A stretch of DNA of 51,085 nt from Patescibacteria group bacterium (lineage in GTDB: Bacteria; Patescibacteriota; Patescibacteriia; 2-12-FULL-60-25): contig JARGGJ010000010.1 of NCBI GenBank assembly GCA_029210915.1, forward strand, positions 1-51,085. Direction: 5' to 3'. The notes beneath the pieces are model-generated. The model saw only the letters and a list, made by a program, of their open reading frames with translations. It ran no database searches and was not told the origin of the DNA. This document shows, one piece after another, positions 23,669-32,624 of the stretch. Position 1 is the first letter of the stretch; each line of letters starts with the position of its first letter. The position numbers and the translations under genes were made by a program.

Positions 23669-25093
23669 TCAATACGCTCCTGTCTTCTGTATCACTGCAA
23701 ATGGCGTCTTTAATAGAATATAGAGATCAAGTAGTGGCGACCAGTTTTCGATGTACCAGATATCGAGACGAGCTTCTTCTTCCCAGGTGAGATCGGAGCG
23801 ACCGCTGATTTGAGCCAGGCCGGTTACCCCGGGTTTGATTGTGAGTACACGGCGTTCTTCGTCGGAGTATTTTTCGACTTCGCGGGGTTGGTGAGGGCGA
23901 GGGCCAACAAGCGACATATCGCCGTTTAGGACGCTGATAAAGTTGGGGAATTCGTCGATAGACCATCTTCGTAAGAAATGACCGGTTTTCATGATGCGCG
24001 GGTCGTTTGCGATTTTGTAGATAGCTCCTTTTTTGATGCTGTTTTCTTTGATGAGTTTTTGTTCGAGCTCGAGATTCTTTTTGGCATCTTTAAATTGGGG
24101 GCCGATGGAATATTTTTTAAACATACTGCGGAGTTTGTAGGTAACAAAAGGCCGGCCTTTTTCTCCGATGCGTTCGCTTTTATAAATGATGGGGAAGCCA
24201 TCTTCCAAAAGAACGAGGATGGATCCGATAATCCAGAGAGGGGAGCTGATGATTAGAATGATGATAGAAAAGAGAATGTCTTCGACGCGTTTGGCTATAC
24301 GACCCCAGCCATCTAAGGGCGTTGGTTTAACTTCGATAAGCGGGATTCCGCCCGGGGTGCTGATTGCGATGTTGGTGAAGCGCGCGGCAAAAACATCGGC
24401 TGCGTACCAAAAATGGAGGTGATGTTTATTGGCGAAGCCTATGATGTGCAATGAATCTGTTTTTGGCATATCCGGGTCGGCTAACACTATGCCCGAGATT
24501 TGGCCTTTTTCGATCATCCTTTTTAGTGTTTGCTTGGAATCGTTGCCCCATTTGTTAATTTGTTTAAGTACGGAAAAGCCGAGGATGGGAAGGTTGGTAA
24601 AAGTTTCGGTGAGTTTATCGGCCATTTCACTTTTGCCGATTACTACAATATTATCGTGGCCGATTTTCATTCTTAAAAGTTGATGTTGTATTGTGCGGAG
24701 TGCCAAACGACCAAAGAAAACGAAAAAGACGGAAAGGCCCCAGATGGCGATGATGATAAAGCGGGATTGTGTGAGTTCGCGGCGGAAAAAGATGGAAGCG
24801 ATGAGGATCATTACACCTGCGGTACAGGCAAGAATTATACGGCCAAACTCATCCCAAGCTTTGCGCTGGCGGGCGGAGTAGAGGCCGGCGATGATGAATA
24901 CCAAGATGTAGATGGCTATAAAAGTTAACGATGTTTGGATGTAGGTGGCGGGAGCGATGTCTTGCAAGATTGGGCGGATTTCCGTGGCGAACCTTGAGTA
25001 ACGAAGCAGATACGCAAAAGCCGCGGCACAAGCAAGAGCGGCAGTATCGACAGGCAGGCGCAGAGCGGTAAAGGTTAGCTGGAATTTGTTCAT
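23669..25093 (-). CDS. Polyprenyl-phosphate sugar-1-phosphate transferase (WcaJ/WbaP type)
   Basis: 474-aa initiating enzyme of surface glycan synthesis, moving a sugar-1-phosphate from UDP-sugar to undecaprenyl phosphate. It has four to five N-terminal TM helices (about 10-130), a CoA-binding-like domain (140-250), one more TM (about 275-295) and the C-terminal bacterial sugar transferase domain with YKLRSM, LRRWSIDEFPNF, GDMSLVGPRP and KPGVTGLAQISGR. All catalytic blocks are present. It heads the minus-strand glycan region shared with two glycosyltransferases. Confidence 0.95.
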   Translation of the reverse strand: MNKFQLTFTALRLPVDTAALACAAAFAYLLRYSRFATEIRPILQDIAPATYIQTSLTFIAIYILVFIIAGLYSARQRKAWDEFGRIILACTAGVMILIASIFFRRELTQSRFIIIAIWGLSVFFVFFGRLALRTIQHQLLRMKIGHDNIVVIGKSEMADKLTETFTNLPILGFSVLKQINKWGNDSKQTLKRMIEKGQISGIVLADPDMPKTDSLHIIGFANKHHLHFWYAADVFAARFTNIAISTPGGIPLIEVKPTPLDGWGRIAKRVEDILFSIIILIISSPLWIIGSILVLLEDGFPIIYKSERIGEKGRPFVTYKLRSMFKKYSIGPQFKDAKKNLELEQKLIKENSIKKGAIYKIANDPRIMKTGHFLRRWSIDEFPNFISVLNGDMSLVGPRPHQPREVEKYSDEERRVLTIKPGVTGLAQISGRSDLTWEEEARLDIWYIENWSPLLDLYILLKTPFAVIQKTGAY

Positions 25094-25190
25094 GACTGTA
25101 GTCGTAACGGCTTAAAGTCGTAACGTCGTAACGTGATAACTAAATATTGCTCCGTTATGACGTTAAGACGTTATAAACGTTATGACTGTT
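25094..25190. repeat. AACGTC repeat family, copy 2
   Basis: AAAGTCGTAACGTCGTAACG on one side and CGTTATGACGTTAAGACG on the other form a large hairpin between the sugar transferase gene and rnpB. Confidence 0.85.
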
Positions 25191-25206
25191 TAATAGTAGT
25201 ATATCA

Positions 25207-25236
25207 TAAAACAAAAGCTTCGGGGTTAGCGAAGCG
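25207..25236 (-). terminator. Terminator of rnpB
   Basis: On the minus strand GCTTCG-ctaaccc-CGAAGC is followed by TTTTGTTTT, about 15 nt after the RNA's P1 helix. Confidence 0.8.
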
Positions 25237-25250
25237 ATTGTGTGTTTAAG

Positions 25251-25788
25251 GATTCGGGCGAAACGATAAGCCGAATTTTGTACCCCACGTCACATTTCCT
25301 TGGATGTTCTGTGGGGCGATGACTATCTATCTAGCCTTGCAATTGCTTGTAAGATCTTGCGAGCGACCAGTGCGCGACTCAAATGAGAGTATTGCGCTCT
25401 TGCTCTTGCACCGGAGAGGGTTTACCACCGTACCATGTCACCATGGCAGGAGAAATGTAGCAGTGCGTTGGTTCCCGTCGCATAAAGCTTTGGGGACATG
25501 ACCACATCATTTCACTTTTCACGCTTTGTCCCCGTCGCTAAAGCTATGGGGACTAGTATTGTCTCTGTGGCTTCCGCGTCGCATAAAGCTATGCGGAACC
25601 CCTTGCGGGGACTTTCCCTGGGTTTTCCGGTCATTCAACCGGATTTTATTACGATCGAATTGCCGTTTATGTCCCGGTCGTCGTTAGCGACTCTCTTTTT
25701 CGATTTACATTGCTGCAAACCGGGTGTCCGGACTTTCCTCTCCCCAGAGCTTTATGCGGCGGGGAGCAGTCATCTGTAATGCCCGATG
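25251..25788 (-). ncRNA. rnpB: RNase P RNA, enlarged by repeated hairpins
   Basis: Catalytic RNA that trims tRNA 5' leaders. On the minus strand the P4 5' block GAGGAAAGTCCGGACACC and the 3' block ACAAAATTCGGCTTATCG are canonical, CCACAGAGACA and GGTGCAAGAGCAAG match other conserved core segments, and P1 is formed by TCGGGC at the 5' end and GCCCGA at the 3' end. At about 538 nt it is longer than the usual 350-420 nt. The extra length contains four hairpins with nearly the same loop (GTCGCATAAAGCT on the plus strand) and different stems: 25471-25497, 25528-25553, 25572-25598 and 25742-25764. Ends are estimated from P1 and the promoter. Confidence 0.95.
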
Positions 25789-25794
25789 GAGTGG

Positions 25795-25823
25795 AGAATA
25801 GCAAAAATCAGCTAAAAAGTCAA
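25795..25823 (-). promoter_or_regulatory. rnpB promoter
   Basis: On the minus strand TTGACT (25818-25823) and TATTCT (25795-25800) are 17 bp apart and put the start just before P1. It is divergent from, and adjacent to, the TATAAT (25836-25841) of the plus-strand giant gene. Confidence 0.75.
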
Positions 25824-25850
25824 GCGTGAATGTGGTATAATGTTTGTTAT

Positions 25851-28800
25851 ATGAGTAATCCATTTGAAGGGCTTCCCAGACAGGAGGCAAAGAGGCAGAT
25901 GATTGATGATTCTATTGAAAGTAATAGAAAAATGGATTTGGAGGATAACGATTACGAAGAAATATATGAAGCTTTAATGCATGGTGGATATACTGATCGT
26001 GTTGATCAAATTTTTAAAAGAAATAGATTAAGCTCTGATGAATGGAACTCTGATCCTAAATTAGATGAAATAAGAAAAGAGATTTTAAAGGAAGCTATAT
26101 CGCAGGGTAGTGATATTAGTTATATAGATTATTTTTTATCTTTTACAAAATTCAATCCCAAATGGGAAGAGTTTGAATCTCTAATAACGTGGAGGTATTG
26201 TCAGATGATTGAAAATGCTGCTACTGCTCAAGAATTGAAAGCCGAATACGAATATTTTGGTGTGCCGATTGATTGGAATAATAAAAATATAAAAGAATCT
26301 CTTTTTAAAGCATATAACGAATGTTTTGCGCAGGAACGGATTGAGCAATTTATGTCGTTGATAGCGTTATCGGGTATAAGGCCGGATTGGGAGGGTGAAT
26401 GGAAAGATAGGGTGACTGATAAAATAATCGAAATTTTGGATGATTTTTATGAATCAGATGTAAGAATGACGCCACTAATCGAACTAACTGAAGGAGAAAT
26501 TGATTGGGAGGGGAGATTGAAACCGGCGGTTAATAATAAGTTTATAAGTTTTTTTGATAGAAACATGAGTATTGAGATAGGCTGGTTGGAAGAGATAAGC
26601 GGTATCAAGCCGGATTGGGAAGGTGAGTTAAAGCAAGAGGTCTATGGCTTGATCAGTTTGGATTTAAAAAGTCATTCGTTAAGCCGTCTTGAAAAATGTT
26701 TAGAGATTTTGGATTACAGACCGGATTTTGAAAATGAATTGAGAGATGATGTTATTGAAGCGTATAAAAGAATACTGACAGAGAGACCGTTTGACATGTA
26801 TAAAAAGTTAGAGGAATTGCATCAAGTTGTTGGGTTTTTGCCTGATTTTCAGAGAGAATTGCCGACGGTTTGCGGAGAATATTTAATTGGTATTTTTAAA
26901 AACATATTATATAAATCGAATGTAGATAAAGTGAAAGAATTTATTGAATATATAGGTTATAGACCGAAAGGGGTTAAATTATTGGATGAGGTAATCAAAA
27001 AAAGTATAGCCAGTAGTATTGAATACGGTAATTATTCTATCTTGCTTGATTTGCATGAGGTTTGGAATATTGGTGAATACTTTGGAGATCCTGATTTAAA
27101 AAAAGTTTTAAATGAAAACTTTATTAAGTGTTTGGATTCTGCAAAAGATGAAGAGGTGATAAAACGTATTAATATACTCGAAAAAGTAAGCGGTATACCA
27201 CCTGATTGGCAGGGTGAATTACATGATGAGCTTAAATCCAAAATGCAAAGCGCGTTTGTTAAAAATAATTGGAATGAGCTAAAAAGATTGCAAGAAGTAA
27301 CGGGGGTGAGTTTTGTGTCGGACGATGAAACACGTAAGAAAGTATTAGACGGTTTAAACTCTTGTTTTGAGCATCGAGAATTGAAGAGGGCGTTGACCAT
27401 GCAAGAGGTCACGGGAGTCAGTTTAGACTACACGGGTGAAAAATACGAAGAAGTACAGCGTTTATATAGAAGTTATTTGGGTTTAGGTGAATCTGGTTTT
27501 AGAATATTTGATTTTTATAATACTTTACATGAACTTTCCGGAGTAGAATTAGCGCAGTTAAATAAGCAGGAATCGGCAGAGGTTCTTAAAAAAATAGAAT
27601 CAGATTTGGAAACAGCTAATATAAAAAACTTGAAACAAATGATCGAAGCAACAAAATTTGATTTTAATTGGAAGGAATATGAGGAAAGTGTTGATAAAGC
27701 TTATATAAAATTATTAAAAAAGCAAGATTTTACCGAGATTTCAGATTTAAAAAAGATATCCGGTTTTGTTCCGGATTGGAATGGAAAATTGCGTGATGAG
27801 GTAATGGATTTATATATATATTTAATAAGTTCAGGTCGGCAATCTTTTACGGATTTAGAAAAAATACAAGAATTTACATCTGTTGCTCCGGATTGGGAAG
27901 GCGAACTTAAATCTAAGGTTGAGGATATCTATGGAGGTTATGTAAGTAAGGGTTATTTTGTCGGCCTTCAAAGATTGCAAAAATTATCAGGGATAGAGCC
28001 TAATTGGGAGGGTGAGTTAAAACCAAAAGTGATCGATTATTATACCCAGTGCGCTGAGGGAGGTAGTTACCAATCACTTAAAATATTGCAAGATTTATCA
28101 AGAGTGCAACCTGATTGGGAGGGTAAGCTAAAACCCATGGTAATGAAAAGTTATGGTAAATATATTAGTCAAGGGAGTTTTGATAAGATTCAAGAATTGC
28201 AAGATTTATCAAGAGTGCAACCTGATTGGGAGGGCGAGCTTAGACCTTTGGTGATTGGAACATATTTTCAGAAAGCCGCCGGCAATAGAAGTAAAGAATC
28301 TTTTATCAAGTTGGAGGAGGTAACGGGTATATCTTATAATGAAGCAATAAAAGATGCAGAGTTTTGGAATTTAGTAATTACAAATATTAATCAAACCATC
28401 ATAGAACAGTTAGTTATTAGACCCGAACAAGTAGATCCGGAAATTCATGGCGCTTTTGAAAGGAGTTTAAAACGACATTATGAAATATTATTAAATCTAA
28501 GTGCGGAGTCTAAAAAGTATTTTGATTTTGTTGAGTTTTGCATTATAAAATTTGGGATAAAACCGTTGCCGGAACAATTTGTAAATTTAGTACAAAAAGC
28601 ATTAAATGATTCGGGTGTATTTAATAAATTGAATATATTGTTAAAATTGTGTAATTATAGAGGCGCTATTAAGTTTAAGACCGCTGATGTAAAAGGGAAA
28701 GCTTTTAATGCAAGGCAAATCGCTTTGATGTATGCCTTGGATATGCTTCCTAAAGAAGAAGAAGCTCGGAGAGAATTTGAAACACAGTTAGAAAGTCAGA

Positions 28801-31163
28801 ACAATAATGCGGGATTGGTTAAAGCTTTAATAAACGCAAGAGGAGTACCCAGCCCGTCAAATAGAGATGAATATTGCCCTTGGAAAAATGAGTTACAGCC
28901 ATTGCTTTTAAAACTTAATAATAAGTTTGTTGTTGATTCAGCTTATAATGTTCCCGCCATGGTAGATTATGTTCAGCGTTTTGGCATGAAGAATTTGCCG
29001 GTTATAGCGGACATCTCTATGGATTTGTATGCTCTTAAAGAGAAGCTAGCGGATAAAACGCTAAACGAAGAAAAAATAAAAGAATTAATGTTAAGATTTT
29101 CAGGGACGGAAAATGGAATTAAATTACACCAATTCTTGGAAGTGTATGGTTTTGAAATACACTTGTCTCAAGTAAAAACAGTTAGAGATATCGATAAAAT
29201 ATATAATCTACTGGAAAGAGTGGCAAGAGAATTAAAAGAAGCTGTATTGGAAGATCGGATGCCGAATGTTTTAGAACAATCACCCATAACCATGGAATTG
29301 TTTAATGCGGTTATGGTTAGATCGGGTCGTTGGGCTGTTAGCGATCATGGTTATACAAGAGAAGTGTTGATGGCAAAATGGAGAAAGTTTAAAGATAGCG
29401 GTAAAGCGGAACTGCCAACTTTTTATAGATCAAGAACATATCAATTAAAGTGTAAACAGCAAGCATCACTGGATATGCTATTTGCAGGTGGAGAGATTGC
29501 TGATCAAGAAATCAGAATAACTAAGTTAAAAGAAACAAAGAAAGAGGAAAAAGAGGCTATCTATGGAAGAGATGAGTATAATGCGTATTTAGCACCTTTT
29601 TATAATACGTTATCAGAAATTGATAGATTGGGTGAAGGCCTTGGCGGCGAGCTGATGGTTTTAGCGAATGCCATCGCAACTCTGAAAACAAAGTTGGACG
29701 CGCAAAGAGTGTTGATAGAGCAAATAGGGGGCGATCCCAAACAGCAGAAGAAAAAACTGGGTATGCAAAAAGGTTTGGAAAAACAGGAGGAGTTGTTGCA
29801 AAAGATCGGAGCTCTTGGAGAGAGGGAGAATATTTTTACTGTACTTAGAAGTGAGCGTGAAGATTTACGGGTAAAGATTGATGAACTTAATATTGATCAA
29901 GAAAAAGCCAAGCAAGAATTACCGGATTTGGAAAATTATTTAGAAAAATTAAATGATCAATTAGTATCCGAAGGCGAGACGAAAGACCTAAAGAAACAAA
30001 AGAAAGATTTACAGAAAGAAATACAAAAATTAAAATCCAAAATTAACCAGTCAGGGGAGGGGTGGAGAAAGGACTTAGAGAGGTTGAACGGTTTGTTGCA
30101 AACAGGTGAGGATGGTTTAACCAATGAAGCAAGGGAGTATTTACAACATCAAAGGATGTTAACCGCTATCGCATGTTCGTTTGATCAAAAAATTTTATTA
30201 AGCCAATTGGGCGATTCTGTGAGAATGTTAACTTTGAGAATGGCTGAATTGGAATCTCAAGGTCATGTTGAGGCAATAAGGGAAGCGCATAAGATGAGTG
30301 ATAAAGAGGGCGAATTTAAAGCCTGGAAAGCTTTTTTTCAAGAAGAGCTGTTAGAGCACTTTATAGATCCGGATTATGTGGATGAATCGAGGAGAGTGGC
30401 TATGACATCGCAAGCTAATGCTCTTTTGGAAACTGTATGGAGGCTTAATAATATTAGACAAAAGAGTATTGAAGCCATGGGAGGTGATAAAAAGAAAGTG
30501 GTTAAGCATCCGTTTGTTAAAGCTGTGTGGGATGTCGCTAAAATTGATGCGGAAATTAAAGCATTGGAAGAAGGAGGTGTGGATGCTTTGGCAGAGAATG
30601 TGGAGGTAACTTACAGCCCTTGCCAAGGCTTGGGTAGGATTTTTGCCGGTGATGTTGGCGATGCTTGTTATACAAGTTATAGACATGCGTTTGCTGATGG
30701 TGATTATCCAAATTTACACGCACTCATATTGTCTAAAAAGGAAAAGGGGACGGATGATATTAAATTATTGGGATCGGTATTGTTGATCGATGGAATGAAT
30801 ATTAAAGGTAAGAAGTATTTATTTGCCAGAGCTGTTAACCCGATGGATACCGTTTTGAAACGCGAGATTAAGGCTGAGGAGTTTTTACAAGGTTTGCTGG
30901 ATTATTTACAAACTACAGCGGATGAAGCGGGTTTTGATGAAGCTGTTTTATGTGTTGATACGCAAGCGACAGCTTCCGGATCAAACAGACAAGAGATGTT
31001 TGACGCTATGGTTAAAGCAGCGAAAGATAACAAGTGGCCAATAGCTGATGAATTGGAGCGGACACCGGAAACCAATTTTAAGTACCGTGTTTGGAATACG
31101 CGCAGCACAAGGGTTTACAGAATTTGGCAACGGGAACCCTTCAATATAGAAAATGTAAAATAG
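25851..31163 (+). CDS. Giant helical-repeat protein of unknown function
   Basis: 1770 aa. The start is placed at MSNPFEGLPRQ because TATAAT lies 9 nt upstream of its ATG. The first half (about 40-850) is a chain of degenerate units of about 60 aa, each with a short core like LSGI.PDWEGELK..V...Y; the best copies have PDWEGEL. They are probably alpha-alpha hairpins forming a solenoid. Residues 1200-1430 are charged and coiled-coil-like. The C-terminal 200 residues form a distinct globular domain with GLGRIFAGDVGDACYTS, VLLIDG and EAVLCVDTQATASGSNR, whose family I do not recognise. No signal peptide. The N-terminal NPF is shared by two neighbours (MENPF, KLLNPF). First gene of a five-gene run. 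Confidence 0.85.
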   Translation: MSNPFEGLPRQEAKRQMIDDSIESNRKMDLEDNDYEEIYEALMHGGYTDRVDQIFKRNRLSSDEWNSDPKLDEIRKEILKEAISQGSDISYIDYFLSFTKFNPKWEEFESLITWRYCQMIENAATAQELKAEYEYFGVPIDWNNKNIKESLFKAYNECFAQERIEQFMSLIALSGIRPDWEGEWKDRVTDKIIEILDDFYESDVRMTPLIELTEGEIDWEGRLKPAVNNKFISFFDRNMSIEIGWLEEISGIKPDWEGELKQEVYGLISLDLKSHSLSRLEKCLEILDYRPDFENELRDDVIEAYKRILTERPFDMYKKLEELHQVVGFLPDFQRELPTVCGEYLIGIFKNILYKSNVDKVKEFIEYIGYRPKGVKLLDEVIKKSIASSIEYGNYSILLDLHEVWNIGEYFGDPDLKKVLNENFIKCLDSAKDEEVIKRINILEKVSGIPPDWQGELHDELKSKMQSAFVKNNWNELKRLQEVTGVSFVSDDETRKKVLDGLNSCFEHRELKRALTMQEVTGVSLDYTGEKYEEVQRLYRSYLGLGESGFRIFDFYNTLHELSGVELAQLNKQESAEVLKKIESDLETANIKNLKQMIEATKFDFNWKEYEESVDKAYIKLLKKQDFTEISDLKKISGFVPDWNGKLRDEVMDLYIYLISSGRQSFTDLEKIQEFTSVAPDWEGELKSKVEDIYGGYVSKGYFVGLQRLQKLSGIEPNWEGELKPKVIDYYTQCAEGGSYQSLKILQDLSRVQPDWEGKLKPMVMKSYGKYISQGSFDKIQELQDLSRVQPDWEGELRPLVIGTYFQKAAGNRSKESFIKLEEVTGISYNEAIKDAEFWNLVITNINQTIIEQLVIRPEQVDPEIHGAFERSLKRHYEILLNLSAESKKYFDFVEFCIIKFGIKPLPEQFVNLVQKALNDSGVFNKLNILLKLCNYRGAIKFKTADVKGKAFNARQIALMYALDMLPKEEEARREFETQLESQNNNAGLVKALINARGVPSPSNRDEYCPWKNELQPLLLKLNNKFVVDSAYNVPAMVDYVQRFGMKNLPVIADISMDLYALKEKLADKTLNEEKIKELMLRFSGTENGIKLHQFLEVYGFEIHLSQVKTVRDIDKIYNLLERVARELKEAVLEDRMPNVLEQSPITMELFNAVMVRSGRWAVSDHGYTREVLMAKWRKFKDSGKAELPTFYRSRTYQLKCKQQASLDMLFAGGEIADQEIRITKLKETKKEEKEAIYGRDEYNAYLAPFYNTLSEIDRLGEGLGGELMVLANAIATLKTKLDAQRVLIEQIGGDPKQQKKKLGMQKGLEKQEELLQKIGALGERENIFTVLRSEREDLRVKIDELNIDQEKAKQELPDLENYLEKLNDQLVSEGETKDLKKQKKDLQKEIQKLKSKINQSGEGWRKDLERLNGLLQTGEDGLTNEAREYLQHQRMLTAIACSFDQKILLSQLGDSVRMLTLRMAELESQGHVEAIREAHKMSDKEGEFKAWKAFFQEELLEHFIDPDYVDESRRVAMTSQANALLETVWRLNNIRQKSIEAMGGDKKKVVKHPFVKAVWDVAKIDAEIKALEEGGVDALAENVEVTYSPCQGLGRIFAGDVGDACYTSYRHAFADGDYPNLHALILSKKEKGTDDIKLLGSVLLIDGMNIKGKKYLFARAVNPMDTVLKREIKAEEFLQGLLDYLQTTADEAGFDEAVLCVDTQATASGSNRQEMFDAMVKAAKDNKWPIADELERTPETNFKYRVWNTRSTRVYRIWQREPFNIENVK

Positions 31164-31174
31164 AAATCATAATT

Positions 31175-32587
31175 ATGGAAAATCCCTTCCGCCAAGAATA
31201 TTACAAAAATATTCCCGATGAAAAAATAGAACAGGTTTATCGCAATCCGAGGTTAAAATTACCTTTTGACCCTAAAGATTTGGTTATGTTTTTGGATAGG
31301 GGTGCAGAGGGTACTCCGGAGGATAAAGCTCGACGTCTTAGAACTATTCCTTATCACCATCGTAGTGCGGATTTAGGTATAACAACACCAATAAACGAAT
31401 ATTTTCCCACAAAAGATGGAAAGCCGGGGGTTCATCATGTTTATACGCAGTTTGATATCAAGGGAAGCGGGTTTGTGCACCCCGAAGAACATGAATCAAA
31501 AAAACATGGATTGATTGCAGGCGAATTGGCGGGTAGCTCGGAAGCGGTTTTTGTGCCGGAATCGGTTGAAACTCCGATGGGATATGATATTTTGGGCTTG
31601 CTTGATGCAGGCATGATACAAACAACGATAGAGAAATCACGTTATTTGGCGGCAAAAGGAATGCGTACGGAGGCGGTTGCCGGAGTTTACGGAATAGATG
31701 TGATAAGAATGGATGGAAAAGATATTTCAGTTAAAGAATTTAAAAAAGAAGCGATTTTGATTTTACAAGAACAACTTAAAGAACTTGTTCGAGGAGAGCA
31801 TGACACTGAAATCGAGACTATTAAAGAAAAAATTAAAGGGTTAAAGTCCGAGGATGGATTTAGGCCGGCGATAGAAGTGCGTTGTATGCGCAGTGTTTTA
31901 AGATTGCGAGATTTGAAAGACGCACCTGCTGAATTACGCTTGGAATTGATAAGGGAAGCGGTTAAAAGTTTGAATATTGAAATGCAATACTTGGGTTTAG
32001 ATAAAAAGTTTACGGCGGAAACGGCAGAAGGACGGAAAGAATGGATTGAGTTTATTAGTTATTGGATAGGGAAGGATGTTGGGATAATGCATGGTCAAGG
32101 ATTGGTGCATTTGTTTTTACATATGGGCAATCTAACATTAGCGGGTGAAGTGGTGGATTTAGATTCAGTGGAGCCTGTGTTGCGTAAAGGAAAAGGAGAG
32201 GGTAGGGAATATAAAGACAATCCTTATTACAAAAGGGTTGGCGATGGTTATGTATGTGTGAATGTAGGAACCGAAGAATTTAGGATTCCTCATACCGGAT
32301 ATGGCTTGCCGGTGTGCCTGGTAAAGGATTTAAGAGACAGTTGTTTTTCGATTAGAATGTTACTTAAGAATATGCCGGAATTGAAATCAGAGGTTTCGTT
32401 AAAAGTTATATCAGATAAAATTACACAGGGTTATTTAGATGGTTTGGGCGATGAGAATGTTTTTGAGGATATAAACATCACTAAAGAACGATTATCAATG
32501 GTCATGAAAGAGATTTCTGAGAAAGTAATCGAGCGCAACGAAAAGTTTGAGTCATTTCAGAAAAAGTTAACAGAAAGTACTAAATAA
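31175..32587 (+). CDS. SelO/kinase-fold-like protein
   Basis: 470 aa from the ATG at 31175 (MENPFRQEY), 12 bp after the previous stop. Two regions recall SelO-type protein adenylyltransferases: FDIKGSGFVHPEE, like the family's KG.G...PFSR loop, followed about 75 residues later by SRYLAAKGMRTEAVAGVYG, like SEAMHALGIPTTRALA; and MHGQGLVHLFLHMGNLTLAGEVVDLDS, like the HG..NTDN....IDYGP catalytic and metal-binding loops. Most spacing and several residues differ, so activity (AMP transfer, phosphotransfer or none) is open. Translationally linked to its neighbours. Confidence 0.5.
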   Translation: MENPFRQEYYKNIPDEKIEQVYRNPRLKLPFDPKDLVMFLDRGAEGTPEDKARRLRTIPYHHRSADLGITTPINEYFPTKDGKPGVHHVYTQFDIKGSGFVHPEEHESKKHGLIAGELAGSSEAVFVPESVETPMGYDILGLLDAGMIQTTIEKSRYLAAKGMRTEAVAGVYGIDVIRMDGKDISVKEFKKEAILILQEQLKELVRGEHDTEIETIKEKIKGLKSEDGFRPAIEVRCMRSVLRLRDLKDAPAELRLELIREAVKSLNIEMQYLGLDKKFTAETAEGRKEWIEFISYWIGKDVGIMHGQGLVHLFLHMGNLTLAGEVVDLDSVEPVLRKGKGEGREYKDNPYYKRVGDGYVCVNVGTEEFRIPHTGYGLPVCLVKDLRDSCFSIRMLLKNMPELKSEVSLKVISDKITQGYLDGLGDENVFEDINITKERLSMVMKEISEKVIERNEKFESFQKKLTESTK

Positions 32588-32624
32588 CTTGGCTAACTTC
32601 ACTTACCTTGCTATCATACAAGAT

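Noticed and set aside
25304-25890. Several short open frames between 25304 and 25890
   Set aside because: They overlap RNase P RNA, whose conserved blocks fully explain the sequence.
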